From: Burkholderiales bacterium
Lineage (GTDB): Bacteria > Pseudomonadota > Gammaproteobacteria > Burkholderiales > Casimicrobiaceae
Assembly: GCA_031270015.1 (NCBI GenBank)
Contig: JAISYH010000027.1
Coordinates: 1-59,291 of the forward strand
DNA length: 59,291 nucleotides
Direction of reading: 5' to 3'
The notes beneath the pieces are model-generated. The model worked only from the letters and a program-made list of their open reading frames with translations. It did not search any database and was not told where the DNA came from. Below are positions 1 through 11,192 of the stretch, piece by piece. Made by a program: the position numbers and the translations under genes. Positions within the stretch are counted from its first letter, which is position 1. Each line of letters starts with the position of its first letter.

Positions 1-1636
<1,636 letters not shown>

Positions 1637-1676
1637 ACGGACGGTCAATTAATAATATTGTTATCGCGTCATTCTC

Positions 1677-1904
1677 ATGTCTATTTTTCCTTTCAGTGCG
1701 CTTTCCGCTATTTCGATTGGCGGCATGTTTTTATTGATGATTTGCGCGTATATTTGGGCTAGGCTTATGCGCCCGCTCGCCTGGCATGGATTCGTGTCGG
1801 GATTTTTCATTTTGCTGCTGTCCAAACTTTCCATCGATTATCGGTCTCTTTTTAGAAAAGTCGATTTTGTTCATTCGGTTCCCGCCGATGCGCTCTTTTT
1901 ATAG
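1677..1904 (+). CDS. Small hydrophobic frame, doubtful gene
   Basis: A 75-residue frame starting MSIFPFSALSAISIGGMFLL with two hydrophobic stretches (about residues 8-28 and 36-50) that could span the membrane. No Shine-Dalgarno sequence is obvious and no family is recognised. A second overlapping frame (1786-1986) continues hydrophobic, so this may be one membrane-protein gene broken by a frameshift near 1880. It precedes mltB on the same strand. Confidence 0.25.
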   Translation: MSIFPFSALSAISIGGMFLLMICAYIWARLMRPLAWHGFVSGFFILLLSKLSIDYRSLFRKVDFVHSVPADALFL

Positions 1905-1982
1905 TGTTCTTTCATTGGCTGATAATGCCGGTATTTGGATCGGCGCGCTTTCTTCACTGACCGTTTTGCCGTACCGGAAGGG

Positions 1983-2987
1983 ATGATTATTTTTTTGCGT
2001 TACTTTCTGGCGGTTCTGGCGTTTGGCGTATTTTGTTTTCCGGCTTTCGCCAGAGCTCATTACGACGAGCGCGAAGATATTCAGTCATGGATCGCCGATT
2101 TCGCCAGACGGGAAAACATCAACCCTGAATATTTGTCCTATTATTTGCAGAAGGCGCAACCGCAATCCAATGTTCTGTCCTTGATGGATGCACCGATAAA
2201 AGCCCCTTTGAGTTGGAATAGCTACGCGCCGCGTTTTTTGAATGAAGGACGTATTGACGGCGGCGTTCTCTTCTGGATGGTCAACAAACCATATCTTGAA
2301 CAAGCGTCGCGTTTTTTCGGTGTGCCTCAAGAAATCATTGTCGCGATCATCGGTATTGAAACTCATTACGGGCGCAATATGGGCAAGTTTCCCGTATTGG
2401 ATACGCTCTCCACACTCGCGTTCGATTATCCACGCCGTGCCGATTATTTCCGCGCTGAGTTGGAGCACTTTTTTCTTCTGTCCATAGACAATCAGTTCGA
2501 GATTACGCAACTCAGAGGTTCTTACGCGGGCGCGATGGGTATCGCGCAATTCATGCCGCGAAGTTATCGCTATTATGCGGTCGATTTTGACGGTGACGGG
2601 AAAATTAACCTCTGGCAAACGGCAGATGCAATCGGCAGTATCGGTTTTTATTTGCATGAACACGGCTGGAAACATAGCGGACGTTTGCTTTCGGGCGCAA
2701 TGATTCTCAATGAAGCGGCGGTGTTGCCTCTTTTAGACGATGGGTTTAGTAAATCCAGAAGCTGGAAAGAATGGCGAGCGCTCGGAGTCATTTTGTCCAG
2801 TGATGAAATCGCGATTCACGACGACGAGTCCGTTAGCTTGATGGCGCTTGAGATTGCCAAAAACAATACCGGTTATTATCTTGCGCACGATAATTTTCAC
2901 GTAGTCATGCGCTATAACAAAAGCTATATGTACGCCACCGCTGTCGCCCAACTCGCCCGAGCGATTGCCGCGCAACGCTATCGCTGA
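1983..2987 (+). CDS. mltB: Lytic murein transglycosylase B (GH103)
   Basis: Periplasmic enzyme that cleaves the MurNAc-GlcNAc bond of peptidoglycan, leaving 1,6-anhydro ends. The start at 1983 is preferred over one 16 codons upstream because it opens directly with a signal peptide (MIIFLRYFLAVLAFGVFCF, cleavage after ARA near residue 25) behind a GGAAGGG ribosome site. Mature protein of about 309 residues. The catalytic glutamate lies in AIIGIETHYG (about residue 126), and an EF-hand-like calcium loop DFDGDGKINLWQ follows, as in Slt35. No lipobox cysteine is seen, so unlike E. coli MltB it is probably soluble. It converges on the DUF3300 gene with a 3-bp gap. Confidence 0.93.
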   Translation: MIIFLRYFLAVLAFGVFCFPAFARAHYDEREDIQSWIADFARRENINPEYLSYYLQKAQPQSNVLSLMDAPIKAPLSWNSYAPRFLNEGRIDGGVLFWMVNKPYLEQASRFFGVPQEIIVAIIGIETHYGRNMGKFPVLDTLSTLAFDYPRRADYFRAELEHFFLLSIDNQFEITQLRGSYAGAMGIAQFMPRSYRYYAVDFDGDGKINLWQTADAIGSIGFYLHEHGWKHSGRLLSGAMILNEAAVLPLLDDGFSKSRSWKEWRALGVILSSDEIAIHDDESVSLMALEIAKNNTGYYLAHDNFHVVMRYNKSYMYATAVAQLARAIAAQRYR

Positions 2988-2990
2988 TTT

Positions 2991-4478
2991 TTACTCTCTT
3001 TTCATCTGTATCGTTGTTCCGCGCTGCTGCTGTAGCGCGTCGGACGCTCGTGCGCCGGGAACGGATTGACGTGATGTTTGCGAGCGCGTCGGCGTTTTCG
3101 GATGTGCGTCCGTCGCAATGGGTTTGGTGTTTATAGATACCGGCGAGTGGTTTCTGGTGTTGGGCGAGATCACTTGTACATTGCCGATACTATTATTACG
3201 ACTCCCATCGTTCGATCGTTGTGTTCTCCCGTTGCTTTCGTTCGTCACACGCGATACCACGTTGTTATTGGTTTGTGTTCCGACACGATGACGAGTCCCA
3301 TTGTCGAGATGCTGTGGTCTTTTGTCAGGTTCGCTCATGATGTGCGGCGGTCTACCGCCATTGACGTTATTATTCGTATTTGGCTGTGTGATCGTCAGAC
3401 GTGGCTTATTCGTCGTTCCGATCGATGGCGGCTTGATACTGGTATTAGGCGTGTTCACCGAAGGACGATTATGGATAGGGCGACTATGCGCAGGATATTC
3501 ACCTTGATCTTCTCTCCAATGATCGGGATGCGGTACTACTGCCGAAGGACGGTCATAGTGCGGCGGTCTTGCCGAAGGGCGATACCATGGACGATGCTGA
3601 ACGATCACGCGATGCCCGCCGTGATAGTAATAAGGCGGCGTGTACATTGGCGCTGGACGCCACCATGCGTTGTACGGACCAACCACCGTTGGCGTTACAC
3701 GGTAATATTGTGTATAAAGCGGCGCGTTGATCGTGATCACGCCGCCGCCCCAATAAAAACCACCCCACAGCATGGTCAAGGGACGATAACCGCTACCCCA
3801 ATAAAAACCAGAAGAAAAATACGCGCCGCGCGGTGGACGCCAATACACAGGGTGTGAAGCCCACCACCAATCTCCATAGACGATCACCGGATCGTACACG
3901 GGCACATAAATCACTTGCGTCGAAGTCGGCGCGATAGTGATATATTGTGCCGTCGCAGATTCATCTTGTTTGACTTCGACCGTTTGCTTGTCATTGCTGG
4001 TCAGTGTGCCCGTTTCCCGCGCTTTCTGTCGCAAGAACTGAACGCGCGTCATCACATGCGCTTGATCGGCGAGCACCGCATCGCCCAATTCTTGCATCCA
4101 GCGCGGTTGTTCGTTCATTCGCGCCAGCACGTTCGGAAACGAAACCAATGACTTTACGCTGGCGTCCCAATCCATTGCGTTCAATGAGTCTTGTAGACGT
4201 TCGCCATCCACATTGGGGTTGCTTTCTCGCCAGCGCGCCGCCTCGATCACGTCCATCGGATAGGTCGCTGCCATGAGAATTTGCGCCAATAAGGCGTCCG
4301 GGTACAGCGCAATCGGCGCCAGTAACGCGTCGAGACGTTCCAATGAAATCGGGTCGGAAATTTCGGCGGACGCCGTCGTTACGGCAACCGTCGTATCGGA
4401 TTCTTGAGCGGTGGTTTGCGCCGAAAACAGTAGTAATCCAGCGATGCTTGTCAAAGTTGCCAATAAGAACTTTTTCAT
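2991..4478 (-). CDS. DUF3300 secreted protein
   Basis: A 495-residue exported protein. Residues 1-24 form a signal peptide (MKKFLLATLTSIAGLLLFSA, then TTAQ). Residues 40-200 carry the DUF3300 hallmarks LLAPIALYPDALLAQILMA, EAARW and YVPVYDPVIVYGDWW. Residues 200-300 are rich in W, Y, G and P, and the last 200 residues are low-complexity N/R/P/T and basic, probably disordered. The function of this family is unknown; the composition suggests an envelope role, which is inference. An AGGAGCACTCC ribosome site precedes the ATG. It stands alone between convergent mltB and nth. Confidence 0.88.
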   Translation of the reverse strand: MKKFLLATLTSIAGLLLFSAQTTAQESDTTVAVTTASAEISDPISLERLDALLAPIALYPDALLAQILMAATYPMDVIEAARWRESNPNVDGERLQDSLNAMDWDASVKSLVSFPNVLARMNEQPRWMQELGDAVLADQAHVMTRVQFLRQKARETGTLTSNDKQTVEVKQDESATAQYITIAPTSTQVIYVPVYDPVIVYGDWWWASHPVYWRPPRGAYFSSGFYWGSGYRPLTMLWGGFYWGGGVITINAPLYTQYYRVTPTVVGPYNAWWRPAPMYTPPYYYHGGHRVIVQHRPWYRPSARPPHYDRPSAVVPHPDHWREDQGEYPAHSRPIHNRPSVNTPNTSIKPPSIGTTNKPRLTITQPNTNNNVNGGRPPHIMSEPDKRPQHLDNGTRHRVGTQTNNNVVSRVTNESNGRTQRSNDGSRNNSIGNVQVISPNTRNHSPVSINTKPIATDAHPKTPTRSQTSRQSVPGARASDALQQQRGTTIQMKRE

Positions 4479-4608
4479 GGAGTGCTCCTTATCTGGATTG
4501 ATCCTTACTGATTAATCATATACGCAATAGAGGATGTGTGTTGATTTTCCCCAATTTTTTTGTCACCAGTTATACGGACGCTCAACAATCCTTAAAATCG
4601 GCTCGTTT

Positions 4609-5229
4609 TCAGGGGTAATCACACAAATCGTTGACAATACATTCCAAACAGCGCGGCGTGCGGGCGGTGCAAATATAACGTCCATGCAGAATGAGCCAAT
4701 GGTGCGCGTACTGCTGAAATTTTTTTGGCACGACCTGCATCAGTTTGTCTTCGACCTCTCGAACGTTTTTTCCGGTTGCCAATCCGGTACGATTGGCGAC
4801 ACGAAAAATATGAGTATCGACAGCGATCGTCGGTTGCCCGAAAGCCGTATTCAATATCACGTTAGCCGTTTTTCGTCCGACGCCCGGCAACTTTTCGAGC
4901 GCCTCGCGCGTATTTGGCACGTTACCGCCGTAATCGCTCAGCAATATCTTACTCAACGCGATAATGTTGCGCGCTTTGGTTCGAAATAAGCCGATAGATT
5001 GAATATAATCGATCAGTTTTTCTTCGCTGAGCGCGATCATTTTTGAAGGCGTATTGGCGATTTTGAACAAACGCGCCGTCGCTTTGTTGACACTTTTATC
5101 GGTCGCCTGTGCCGATAATACGACTGCTACCAATAATTCGTACACGGAACGAAATTTTAATTCAGTCGTTGGTTGCGGGTCGTTTGCCGACAACCTATCG
5201 AAAAAACGTTGAATGTTCTCCGGGTTCAC
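4609..5229 (-). CDS. nth: Endonuclease III (DNA glycosylase/AP lyase)
   Basis: Base-excision repair enzyme that removes oxidised pyrimidines and nicks the abasic site. The helix-hairpin-helix motif LPGVGRKTANVILNTAFG carries the catalytic lysine, and AVDTHIFRV the catalytic aspartate. The C-terminal [4Fe-4S] cluster ligands fit C-x6-C-x2-C-x5-C (CTARTPRCLECIVNDLC). I place the start at the GTG at 5229, which overlaps the rnfB stop as GTGA and gives the usual N-terminus (NPENIQRFFDRL). An ATG at 5262 would add 11 residues inside rnfB with no ribosome site. It is translationally coupled to rnfB. Confidence 0.95.
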   Translation of the reverse strand: MNPENIQRFFDRLSANDPQPTTELKFRSVYELLVAVVLSAQATDKSVNKATARLFKIANTPSKMIALSEEKLIDYIQSIGLFRTKARNIIALSKILLSDYGGNVPNTREALEKLPGVGRKTANVILNTAFGQPTIAVDTHIFRVANRTGLATGKNVREVEDKLMQVVPKKFQQYAHHWLILHGRYICTARTPRCLECIVNDLCDYP

Positions 5230-5858
5230 GGTATTTTCTTGTCTTCTTTTCTTTGCGCCCATTGCAATCGACGGGCGCGCGCTTTGAGCAGCGCGTCGAA
5301 AACCGCTTGACGGCGTTTTTCACGTTCGTCTCGTTCACTATCGTGTTTGATGATACGTCGCGTTGCTTGTTTCATTAGACGGTGCAGACGTGCCCGATAA
5401 CGATCACGCGCCGCGTCTGCGTCTTGTTTTGTCCATTGCCGCCCGACAGACATCAGCTTCATGCAATCGAGCGGACACACCGATAAACACAAACCGCAAC
5501 CCGAACATAAAGATGGCAGTACCGCGTGTATTTTTTTAGCCGCGCCGATCAGCGCGTCCAGCGGGCAAGCGCGCAAACAGCGCGTGCAACCAACACAATC
5601 GGCTTCATCGATGACGACGCATTGCAATGTCTCTGGCTCAAACGTAATATTTTCCGGCAACGAAACATTCATGGCTTGCGCCAATGCGCGAGCGACTTCT
5701 ATGTCGCCGGGCGCGCAAGACGTTGGCGGCGCGCACGCTTGCGCTAACGCTTGTGCGTAATGCGCGCAATCGACGTAATCACAACGCCCACATTGATATT
5801 GCGGCAAAATTTCATCAAGACGCGCCGCCCTCTCATCAAGCGCGATGGGCGCGACCAT
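5226..5858 (-). CDS. rnfB: RnfB-like electron transport ferredoxin
   Basis: Iron-sulfur protein related to the RnfB/RsxB subunit of the Rnf complex. The N-terminal cluster domain has CGRCDYVDC with further cysteines at about CAPPTSC. Two ferredoxin-type 4Fe-4S motifs follow (CVGCTRCLRACPLD and CSGCGLCLSVCPLD), and the last 80 residues form a charged helix. The start at 5858 is chosen because GGAG lies 7 bases upstream; frames extending to 5927 lack a ribosome site. It lacks the N-terminal membrane anchor of E. coli RsxB, as in the short betaproteobacterial form next to nth. No other rnf gene is in the window, so the partner is unknown; electron supply to Fe-S proteins such as Nth is only a guess. 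Confidence 0.85.
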   Translation of the reverse strand: MVAPIALDERAARLDEILPQYQCGRCDYVDCAHYAQALAQACAPPTSCAPGDIEVARALAQAMNVSLPENITFEPETLQCVVIDEADCVGCTRCLRACPLDALIGAAKKIHAVLPSLCSGCGLCLSVCPLDCMKLMSVGRQWTKQDADAARDRYRARLHRLMKQATRRIIKHDSERDEREKRRQAVFDALLKARARRLQWAQRKEDKKIP

Positions 5859-6004
5859 TGCAAAACTCCGCGAAGAAAAAATGCCATGCGACATGTATCG
5901 TTTCGTCTTATCGTTTTGCGCCATCACAAGTCTGTCAAAAGTTAGCGCGGCGCAAGACCAAAGTCGCTACGATATTACTCGTGCCGAAAACGAGCGCCGA
6001 AGAA

Positions 6005-6835
6005 TTAACCACCGCAAGTACTCGCATTCACCAAAAGCAATTCCACATTTTTCCCGTCGCGCGCTCCGCGAAGATGCACGTTTTGTCCCGCCGCCAACGG
6101 ACGCAGAATGGTCGCGCCGATATCTTCCGGTTGTCGTAACCGGACACCATTCGCCATTTGTAGCTTATCGCCGCCGCGCAAGCCGAGCATCGCCGCGTGT
6201 CCGCTGTCGGCGTGCACGATCAATCCGTCGTTTTGCGCGTCGAGCAGCGCGTAGAACGCTTCCGGTTGCGTCAACGCGCCTTGCAAAAGCTCGCTATTCA
6301 AACGGATCACCACACCTTTGAAATCGACGGGAACGCACGACGAAGAAAGCGCGACGGGTTGTGTCGCCCGCATCGCGCTTTCCGGCAAGGCGGCACGTTC
6401 ATCACGCAAGATGATTCGCCGTTCGCCGCCATCATTTTCACGGATCGTCATCGCGTTCAGTTCGACGCGCAGCAGCATCGCGCCGTCGCCGATATCATCT
6501 CCCGCCCGCGCAACGAAAATATCGCCGCCCCTGCGAAACACCGCATAACCGTGTCCGTCATCTTGCGCGACCAAGCCAAGCAACCGCAGATTGCCATTGA
6601 TTGTGACCGGCAAAGTTTCTGTATTGGTCGTCGGATGGGACGTGGCGCCAAACAAAGTCGCGGCGCGCAGAGTCGCCGCCGGATCTTCCGTGATGGGCGG
6701 CACAACGTATAACGGGGACGGTCCAAAAAAGTACCAACCCCAGTGCACCGCGACCACGATCAACAACGCCGTTGCCGCAAGTGTGGCAATAGCTGAAGGC
6801 AGATTTTCAAGACGCGAGAAAAATGATCTAGACAT
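6005..6835 (-). CDS. GspC-like type II secretion protein (orphan)
   Basis: A 276-residue inner-membrane protein with an N-terminal membrane segment (about residues 16-38, TLAATALLIVVAVHWGWYFF). A GspC/HR-like periplasmic domain follows (NGNLRLLGLVAQDDGHGYAV, about 80-150), and a C-terminal PDZ-like domain (about 200-270, HAAMLGLRGGDKLQMANG). In type II secretion GspC connects the inner-membrane platform to the secretin. The ATG at 6835 is preferred to one eight codons upstream because MSRSFFSRL gives a normal cytoplasmic lead. No other gsp gene is nearby, so it either works with a system encoded elsewhere or has an independent role. Confidence 0.75.
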   Translation of the reverse strand: MSRSFFSRLENLPSAIATLAATALLIVVAVHWGWYFFGPSPLYVVPPITEDPAATLRAATLFGATSHPTTNTETLPVTINGNLRLLGLVAQDDGHGYAVFRRGGDIFVARAGDDIGDGAMLLRVELNAMTIRENDGGERRIILRDERAALPESAMRATQPVALSSSCVPVDFKGVVIRLNSELLQGALTQPEAFYALLDAQNDGLIVHADSGHAAMLGLRGGDKLQMANGVRLRQPEDIGATILRPLAAGQNVHLRGARDGKNVELLLVNASTCGG

Positions 6836-6920
6836 AACAAACTGGATCGAGCAACACAAGTATTGTACACAAAGCGTTTTTTACAATAATAAAACATTGC
6901 GAGTTTGTCGACGAGCGCTG

Positions 6921-6949
6921 TGTGTCGGTTGTGACTCCGGCGTTATAAT
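6921..6949 (+). promoter_or_regulatory. Possible sigma-70 promoter of dapD
   Basis: A perfect TATAAT lies at 6944-6949, 31 bases before the dapD start. The -35 position holds only TGTGTC, so the assignment rests on the -10 box. Confidence 0.35.
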
Positions 6950-6980
6950 ATAAATTTTGCACGCTATTGAGAATCACTAC

Positions 6981-7799
6981 ATGACTACACCACAAAACAT
7001 TATTGAACGAGCATGGAATTATCGCGCCGATCTTGCGCCGAAATCGGTTCCAGCGGAAATCCGCAGCGCTGTGCAATTCGCCATCGACGAATTAAACGCG
7101 GGGCGTTTGCGTGTCGCCGAAAAAATCGGCGATGAATGGGTCACGCACCAGTGGCTGAAAAAGGCAGTGCTGTTATCGTTCCGTCTTGCCGATAACGAGC
7201 CGTTACGAGCGGGTGCGCTGACTTTCTACGATAAAGTGCCGGTGAAATTCAGCGCGATGGAAGCCGATGCGCTGGCAGCGACTGGTGTGCGCATCGTTCC
7301 GCCTGCTACCGCCAGACGCGGCGCGTATATTGCGTCCGGCGTCGTGCTGATGCCTTCGTACGTTAATATCGGCGCGTATATCGACGAAGGTACGATGGTC
7401 GATACTTGGGCAACAGTCGGTTCGTGCGCGCAAATCGGTAAAAATGTACATTTATCCGGAGGTGTTGGCATCGGCGGCGTGCTCGAGCCGCTGCAAGCCA
7501 ATCCGACGATCATCGAAGACAATTGTTTTATCGGCGCGCGTTCGGAAGTTGTCGAAGGCGTGATCGTCGAAGAAAATTCGGTATTGGGCATGGGGGTTTT
7601 CTTGGGGCAAAGCACCAAAATTTACAATCGGATGACCGATGAAATCACTTACGGGCGCGTTCCCGCCGGTTCGGTCGTGGTCGCTGGCAGCTTGCCTTCC
7701 GGCACGGGCAATTGCTCACTGTATTGCGCGGTGATCGTCAAACAAGTAGACGCGAAAACGCGCGCCAAAACGAGCATCAACGAACTTTTAAGAAGCTAA
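6981..7799 (+). CDS. dapD: Tetrahydrodipicolinate N-succinyltransferase
   Basis: Transfers succinyl from succinyl-CoA to tetrahydrodipicolinate in the succinylase branch of lysine/meso-diaminopimelate synthesis. It has 272 residues, the usual length. The N-terminal helical domain begins [17 protein letters not shown]. From about residue 105 the left-handed beta-helix hexapeptide repeats are visible (for example [39 protein letters not shown]). The ATG at 6981 is chosen over one eight codons upstream because it matches the family N-terminus. It is followed after 2 bases by map. Confidence 0.97.
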   Translation: MTTPQNIIERAWNYRADLAPKSVPAEIRSAVQFAIDELNAGRLRVAEKIGDEWVTHQWLKKAVLLSFRLADNEPLRAGALTFYDKVPVKFSAMEADALAATGVRIVPPATARRGAYIASGVVLMPSYVNIGAYIDEGTMVDTWATVGSCAQIGKNVHLSGGVGIGGVLEPLQANPTIIEDNCFIGARSEVVEGVIVEENSVLGMGVFLGQSTKIYNRMTDEITYGRVPAGSVVVAGSLPSGTGNCSLYCAVIVKQVDAKTRAKTSINELLRS

Positions 7800-7801
7800 T
7801 A

Positions 7802-8596
7802 ATGAGCGTATCGATCAAAACGCCGGAAGAAATCGCCGCGATGCGCGTCGCTTGCGCTCTGGCAGCGCAAGTGTTGGATTACATCACGCCGTTCGTGAAG
7901 GCGGGCGTGACGACGGCGGAGTTGGACAAACTTTGTCACGACTACCAGATCAATATACTCGGCGTGATTCCGGCGACGCTCAACTATGCGCCGCCTGGGC
8001 ATACGCCGTATCCGGCGTCGGTGTGTATCTCGCTTAACCATGTCGTTTGCCATGGCATTCCGGGCGCGAGAAAACTGCGCAACGGCGATATTTTGAATAT
8101 CGACGTGACGGTCATCAAAGATGGCTTCCACGGCGATTCGAGTAGAATGTATTGTGTTGGCAAACCAACGATACTCGCCAAGCGTTTGATCGATGTCACC
8201 TATCGTGCGATGTGGCACGGCATTCGCGTCGTTCGCACGGGCGCGCGGCTCGGAGACATCGGTCACGCGATTCAAACGTATGTTGAAGCGCAAGGCTTTT
8301 CGGTCGTACGTGAATTTTGCGGACACGGCATCGGGCGCGGGTTTCACGAGGATCCTCAAGTATTGCATTACGGTCGCGCTGGCAGCGGTTTGAAACTCGA
8401 AGCTGGTATGATTTTTACAATCGAACCGATGATCAATACGGGTCGCCCGCAACTGCGGATGCTTGCCGATGGTTGGACCGTCGTTACCGCCGATCATTCG
8501 CTTTCGGCGCAATGGGAACATACGGTGCTTGTCACGCAAGACGGCGTAGAAGTGCTGACCGTTTCTGAAAACACACCGCTGCCGCCCGAAGAATAA
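7802..8596 (+). CDS. map: Methionine aminopeptidase, type I
   Basis: Removes the initiator methionine from nascent proteins; dimetal enzyme. Residues begin MSVSIKTPEEIAAMR. Metal ligands of the pita-bread fold are visible in ILNIDVTVIKDGFHGDSSRM (two aspartates), GHGIGRGFHEDPQ (His), FTIEPM (Glu) and AQWEHTVLVT (Glu). The active-site His is in NHVVCHGIP. 264 residues. The ATG at 7802 lies 2 bases after the dapD stop. map followed directly by glnD is an order common in proteobacteria. Confidence 0.97.
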   Translation: MSVSIKTPEEIAAMRVACALAAQVLDYITPFVKAGVTTAELDKLCHDYQINILGVIPATLNYAPPGHTPYPASVCISLNHVVCHGIPGARKLRNGDILNIDVTVIKDGFHGDSSRMYCVGKPTILAKRLIDVTYRAMWHGIRVVRTGARLGDIGHAIQTYVEAQGFSVVREFCGHGIGRGFHEDPQVLHYGRAGSGLKLEAGMIFTIEPMINTGRPQLRMLADGWTVVTADHSLSAQWEHTVLVTQDGVEVLTVSENTPLPPEE

Positions 8597-8600
8597 ACGC

Positions 8601-11192
8601 ATGGCCGTTCGCATCCGCCGTTCTTCCGCGCTATGGTTCACGTCGGACGCTCTGGTGGTGATTCGCAAACGGCTCGACGAAGAGCGCACAATCCTAAATA
8701 ATATTTTTCTTGCTAAGCATAATACCGCCGTTTTTCTGCGCCAATCGGCGCATTGCGTAGACCGCGCGCTGCGTCGCTTGTGGCGGGAACTTCCCACTAC
8801 ACTGACCCGTAATGGCGTTTTATTGGCAATTGGTGGATATGGGCGCAACACGCTATTTCCACACTCCGATATCGACACCGTAATCGTACTTGGGAAAACG
8901 CCGACAGATACGGAAAAGAGCGCGTTGGTTGCGCTTGAGACCGCGTTGTGGGATCTTGGTTTGCGCGTCGGACATAATGTTCGTACGTTGGATGAGTTTG
9001 AAGAATTTGTGCAATGGGACATCACGACGCAAACTGCGTTGCTCGAGTATCGTTACCTCGGCGGCAGTCGTATTTGCTTTCAATATTTTGAACAGGCGTT
9101 GAAAAGACGCTTGGATTTTCCTTCCTTCTATAAGTCCAAACGGTTCGAGCAGGAACAGCGTTATCTCAGATACCGCGATGCGCTCTATAACCTCGAACCC
9201 AACTTGAAAGAAAGTCCGGGCGGATTGCGCGACGTGCATTTGGTTCGCTGGCTCATACGCGCCGCGTCGTTGGCGGGCATACAATCCGAAACCGATGGGA
9301 ACGTATGGCTGACGACCGACGAAGCGCGTATTTTGCGACAGCAAGAACATTATCTCAATCATTTACGTATTCATTTGCATCTTCTTGCCGGACGCGCTGA
9401 AGAACGTTTATTGTTCGATCACCAAAATGCGTTGGCTGAAGTCTTGGGAATTCCGGAAAAATTGCAGCAACATCACGGCGAGGCCTTGATGCAACGCTAT
9501 TATCGCGCCGCGCAAAAAATCCGACGCTTGAATCTTCTTTTCATGCAAGTGATCGCTGAACATCTTTATCCATTATCCCAATCCAAGACGCTCGACGATG
9601 TTTTTACGCAACGCGGCGCGTCGCTCGACGTTCACGATTCTTCGGCATTCTCTCGCAACCCTTCGGCTATTTTCGATGTGTTCTTACATTGGCAACGGCA
9701 ACCCGAAATATCCGATTTATCGGCGAATACGTTACGCGCGCTCAACCATGCCCGTGCTTATATCAACGATGTGTTTCGCCGCGATCCGCGCAACCAACGA
9801 AAATTCATCACGTTTTTTCGTGGCGGGCGCGCTGTCACGCACGGCACGCGGATCATGAATCTGTATGGTTTGCTCGGTGCGTATTTGCCTACCTTCGGTC
9901 AGATCGTTGGGCGGATGCAGCATGATCTTTTTCATGTCTATACTGTCGATGAGCATATCCTGATGACGATCCGCAATCTGCGCCGTTTCAGTTTAGACGC
10001 GCACGCGCACGAGTATCCATTATGTTCACGGCTGATGATGGACTTTGCGTCTAAAGAAATATTATATTTTGCCGCGCTCTTTCACGATATCGCCAAAGGA
10101 CGAGGCGGCGATCATTCGCTCAAGGGCGCGGAAATCGCGCGCCGTTTCGCTCGAAAATGCGGGTTTGCCAAAGAGGATGTTACGCTGATCGCTTGGTTGG
10201 TCAAAGCGCATCTGTGGTTGTCGCTGACGGCACAAAAACAGGATATTTCCAATCCCGAAATCATTCACACTTTTGCCCGCAAGGTCAAAACCGAACGTCG
10301 GTTAGTCGCGTTGTATTTGTTGACGGTTGCGGATATTAGAGCAACTAGCCCGGAAGTTTGGAATCCTTGGAAAGCGCAGTTGCTCGAAAGTCTTTTCTTT
10401 GCCACGCACGCACGGTTACACCAACGTAGCGATTATGATACCATCGAAAAAAAACAACGGCTCGCGCGCGAACGACTCGATACCTTGGTGGAACGCGACG
10501 CGGAAATACCGTTATGGAAAACGTTGGATATCGCCTATTTTCAACGCCATTCTGTCGACGAAATGGTTTGGCACGTATCGGCACTTCATGCGTGTCTGAC
10601 CACACAAACGCCTTTGGTCGATATCCGCCGGTTGCCCCAAAAAGCGGGTTTGCAATTTCTCGTTTATTTGCCAGATCGCTCGAAACTTTTCGCGCAATTA
10701 TGTATCTTTTTCGGCGGGCATCAGTTAAATATTCTCGAAGCGCGCATTCATACTACACAACACGGTTATGCGCTCGATACATTTACCGTGTACACCCGCG
10801 ACAGCCGCTTTCTGGAGAATGAAGACAATGTATTAGCCGATCTTGAAAAAGACTTGCGAACATTTCTTTGCCAACCTTTGTCGGCATTGCCTGCGCTTGG
10901 AAAACCTTCGCGGCGGTCGCGTCATTTTCCGTTATTTCCACAGATTCGTATATCTTCCGGCGATGTCAATATTGGTTATGTGCTTGAAGTCGTCGCCGGT
11001 GATCGAACCGGCTTGCTGGCGCATGTTGCCGCTGTGTTGGTCGACGCCGAAGTCAATGTCAAAAACGCGCGCATCAATACGATGGGCGAACGTGTCGAAG
11101 ATATTTTTGTCATTGAAGGCGAAACTTTGCATAGTGCCGAAAACCGCGCTGTCTTGGAATTGCGTTTACAAGAACTGTTGCATGTTTCGTAA
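8601..11192 (+). CDS. glnD: Bifunctional uridylyltransferase/uridylyl-removing enzyme
   Basis: Nitrogen sensor that uridylylates PII when glutamine is low and deuridylylates it when glutamine is high. Of its 863 residues, the nucleotidyltransferase motif GGYGR is at 78-82 with the metal-binding D90 and D92 (SDID). The HD phosphohydrolase motif FHDIAKGRGGDHS is near 495. Two C-terminal ACT domains sense glutamine: about 690-765 (FLVYLPDRSKLFAQLC) and about 794-860 (LEVVAGDRTGLLAHVAAVLV). It starts 4 bases after the map stop. All four domains appear intact. PII is not in the window. Confidence 0.97.
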   Translation: MAVRIRRSSALWFTSDALVVIRKRLDEERTILNNIFLAKHNTAVFLRQSAHCVDRALRRLWRELPTTLTRNGVLLAIGGYGRNTLFPHSDIDTVIVLGKTPTDTEKSALVALETALWDLGLRVGHNVRTLDEFEEFVQWDITTQTALLEYRYLGGSRICFQYFEQALKRRLDFPSFYKSKRFEQEQRYLRYRDALYNLEPNLKESPGGLRDVHLVRWLIRAASLAGIQSETDGNVWLTTDEARILRQQEHYLNHLRIHLHLLAGRAEERLLFDHQNALAEVLGIPEKLQQHHGEALMQRYYRAAQKIRRLNLLFMQVIAEHLYPLSQSKTLDDVFTQRGASLDVHDSSAFSRNPSAIFDVFLHWQRQPEISDLSANTLRALNHARAYINDVFRRDPRNQRKFITFFRGGRAVTHGTRIMNLYGLLGAYLPTFGQIVGRMQHDLFHVYTVDEHILMTIRNLRRFSLDAHAHEYPLCSRLMMDFASKEILYFAALFHDIAKGRGGDHSLKGAEIARRFARKCGFAKEDVTLIAWLVKAHLWLSLTAQKQDISNPEIIHTFARKVKTERRLVALYLLTVADIRATSPEVWNPWKAQLLESLFFATHARLHQRSDYDTIEKKQRLARERLDTLVERDAEIPLWKTLDIAYFQRHSVDEMVWHVSALHACLTTQTPLVDIRRLPQKAGLQFLVYLPDRSKLFAQLCIFFGGHQLNILEARIHTTQHGYALDTFTVYTRDSRFLENEDNVLADLEKDLRTFLCQPLSALPALGKPSRRSRHFPLFPQIRISSGDVNIGYVLEVVAGDRTGLLAHVAAVLVDAEVNVKNARINTMGERVEDIFVIEGETLHSAENRAVLELRLQELLHVS

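Noticed and set aside
3078-3857. Long plus-strand open frames opposite the DUF3300 gene
   Set aside because: They are antisense to a well-supported gene, have arginine-rich shadow composition and no ribosome site.
7796-9025. 409-codon minus-strand frame across map and glnD
   Set aside because: Antisense to two intact conserved genes; arginine/histidine-rich composition typical of a shadow frame.
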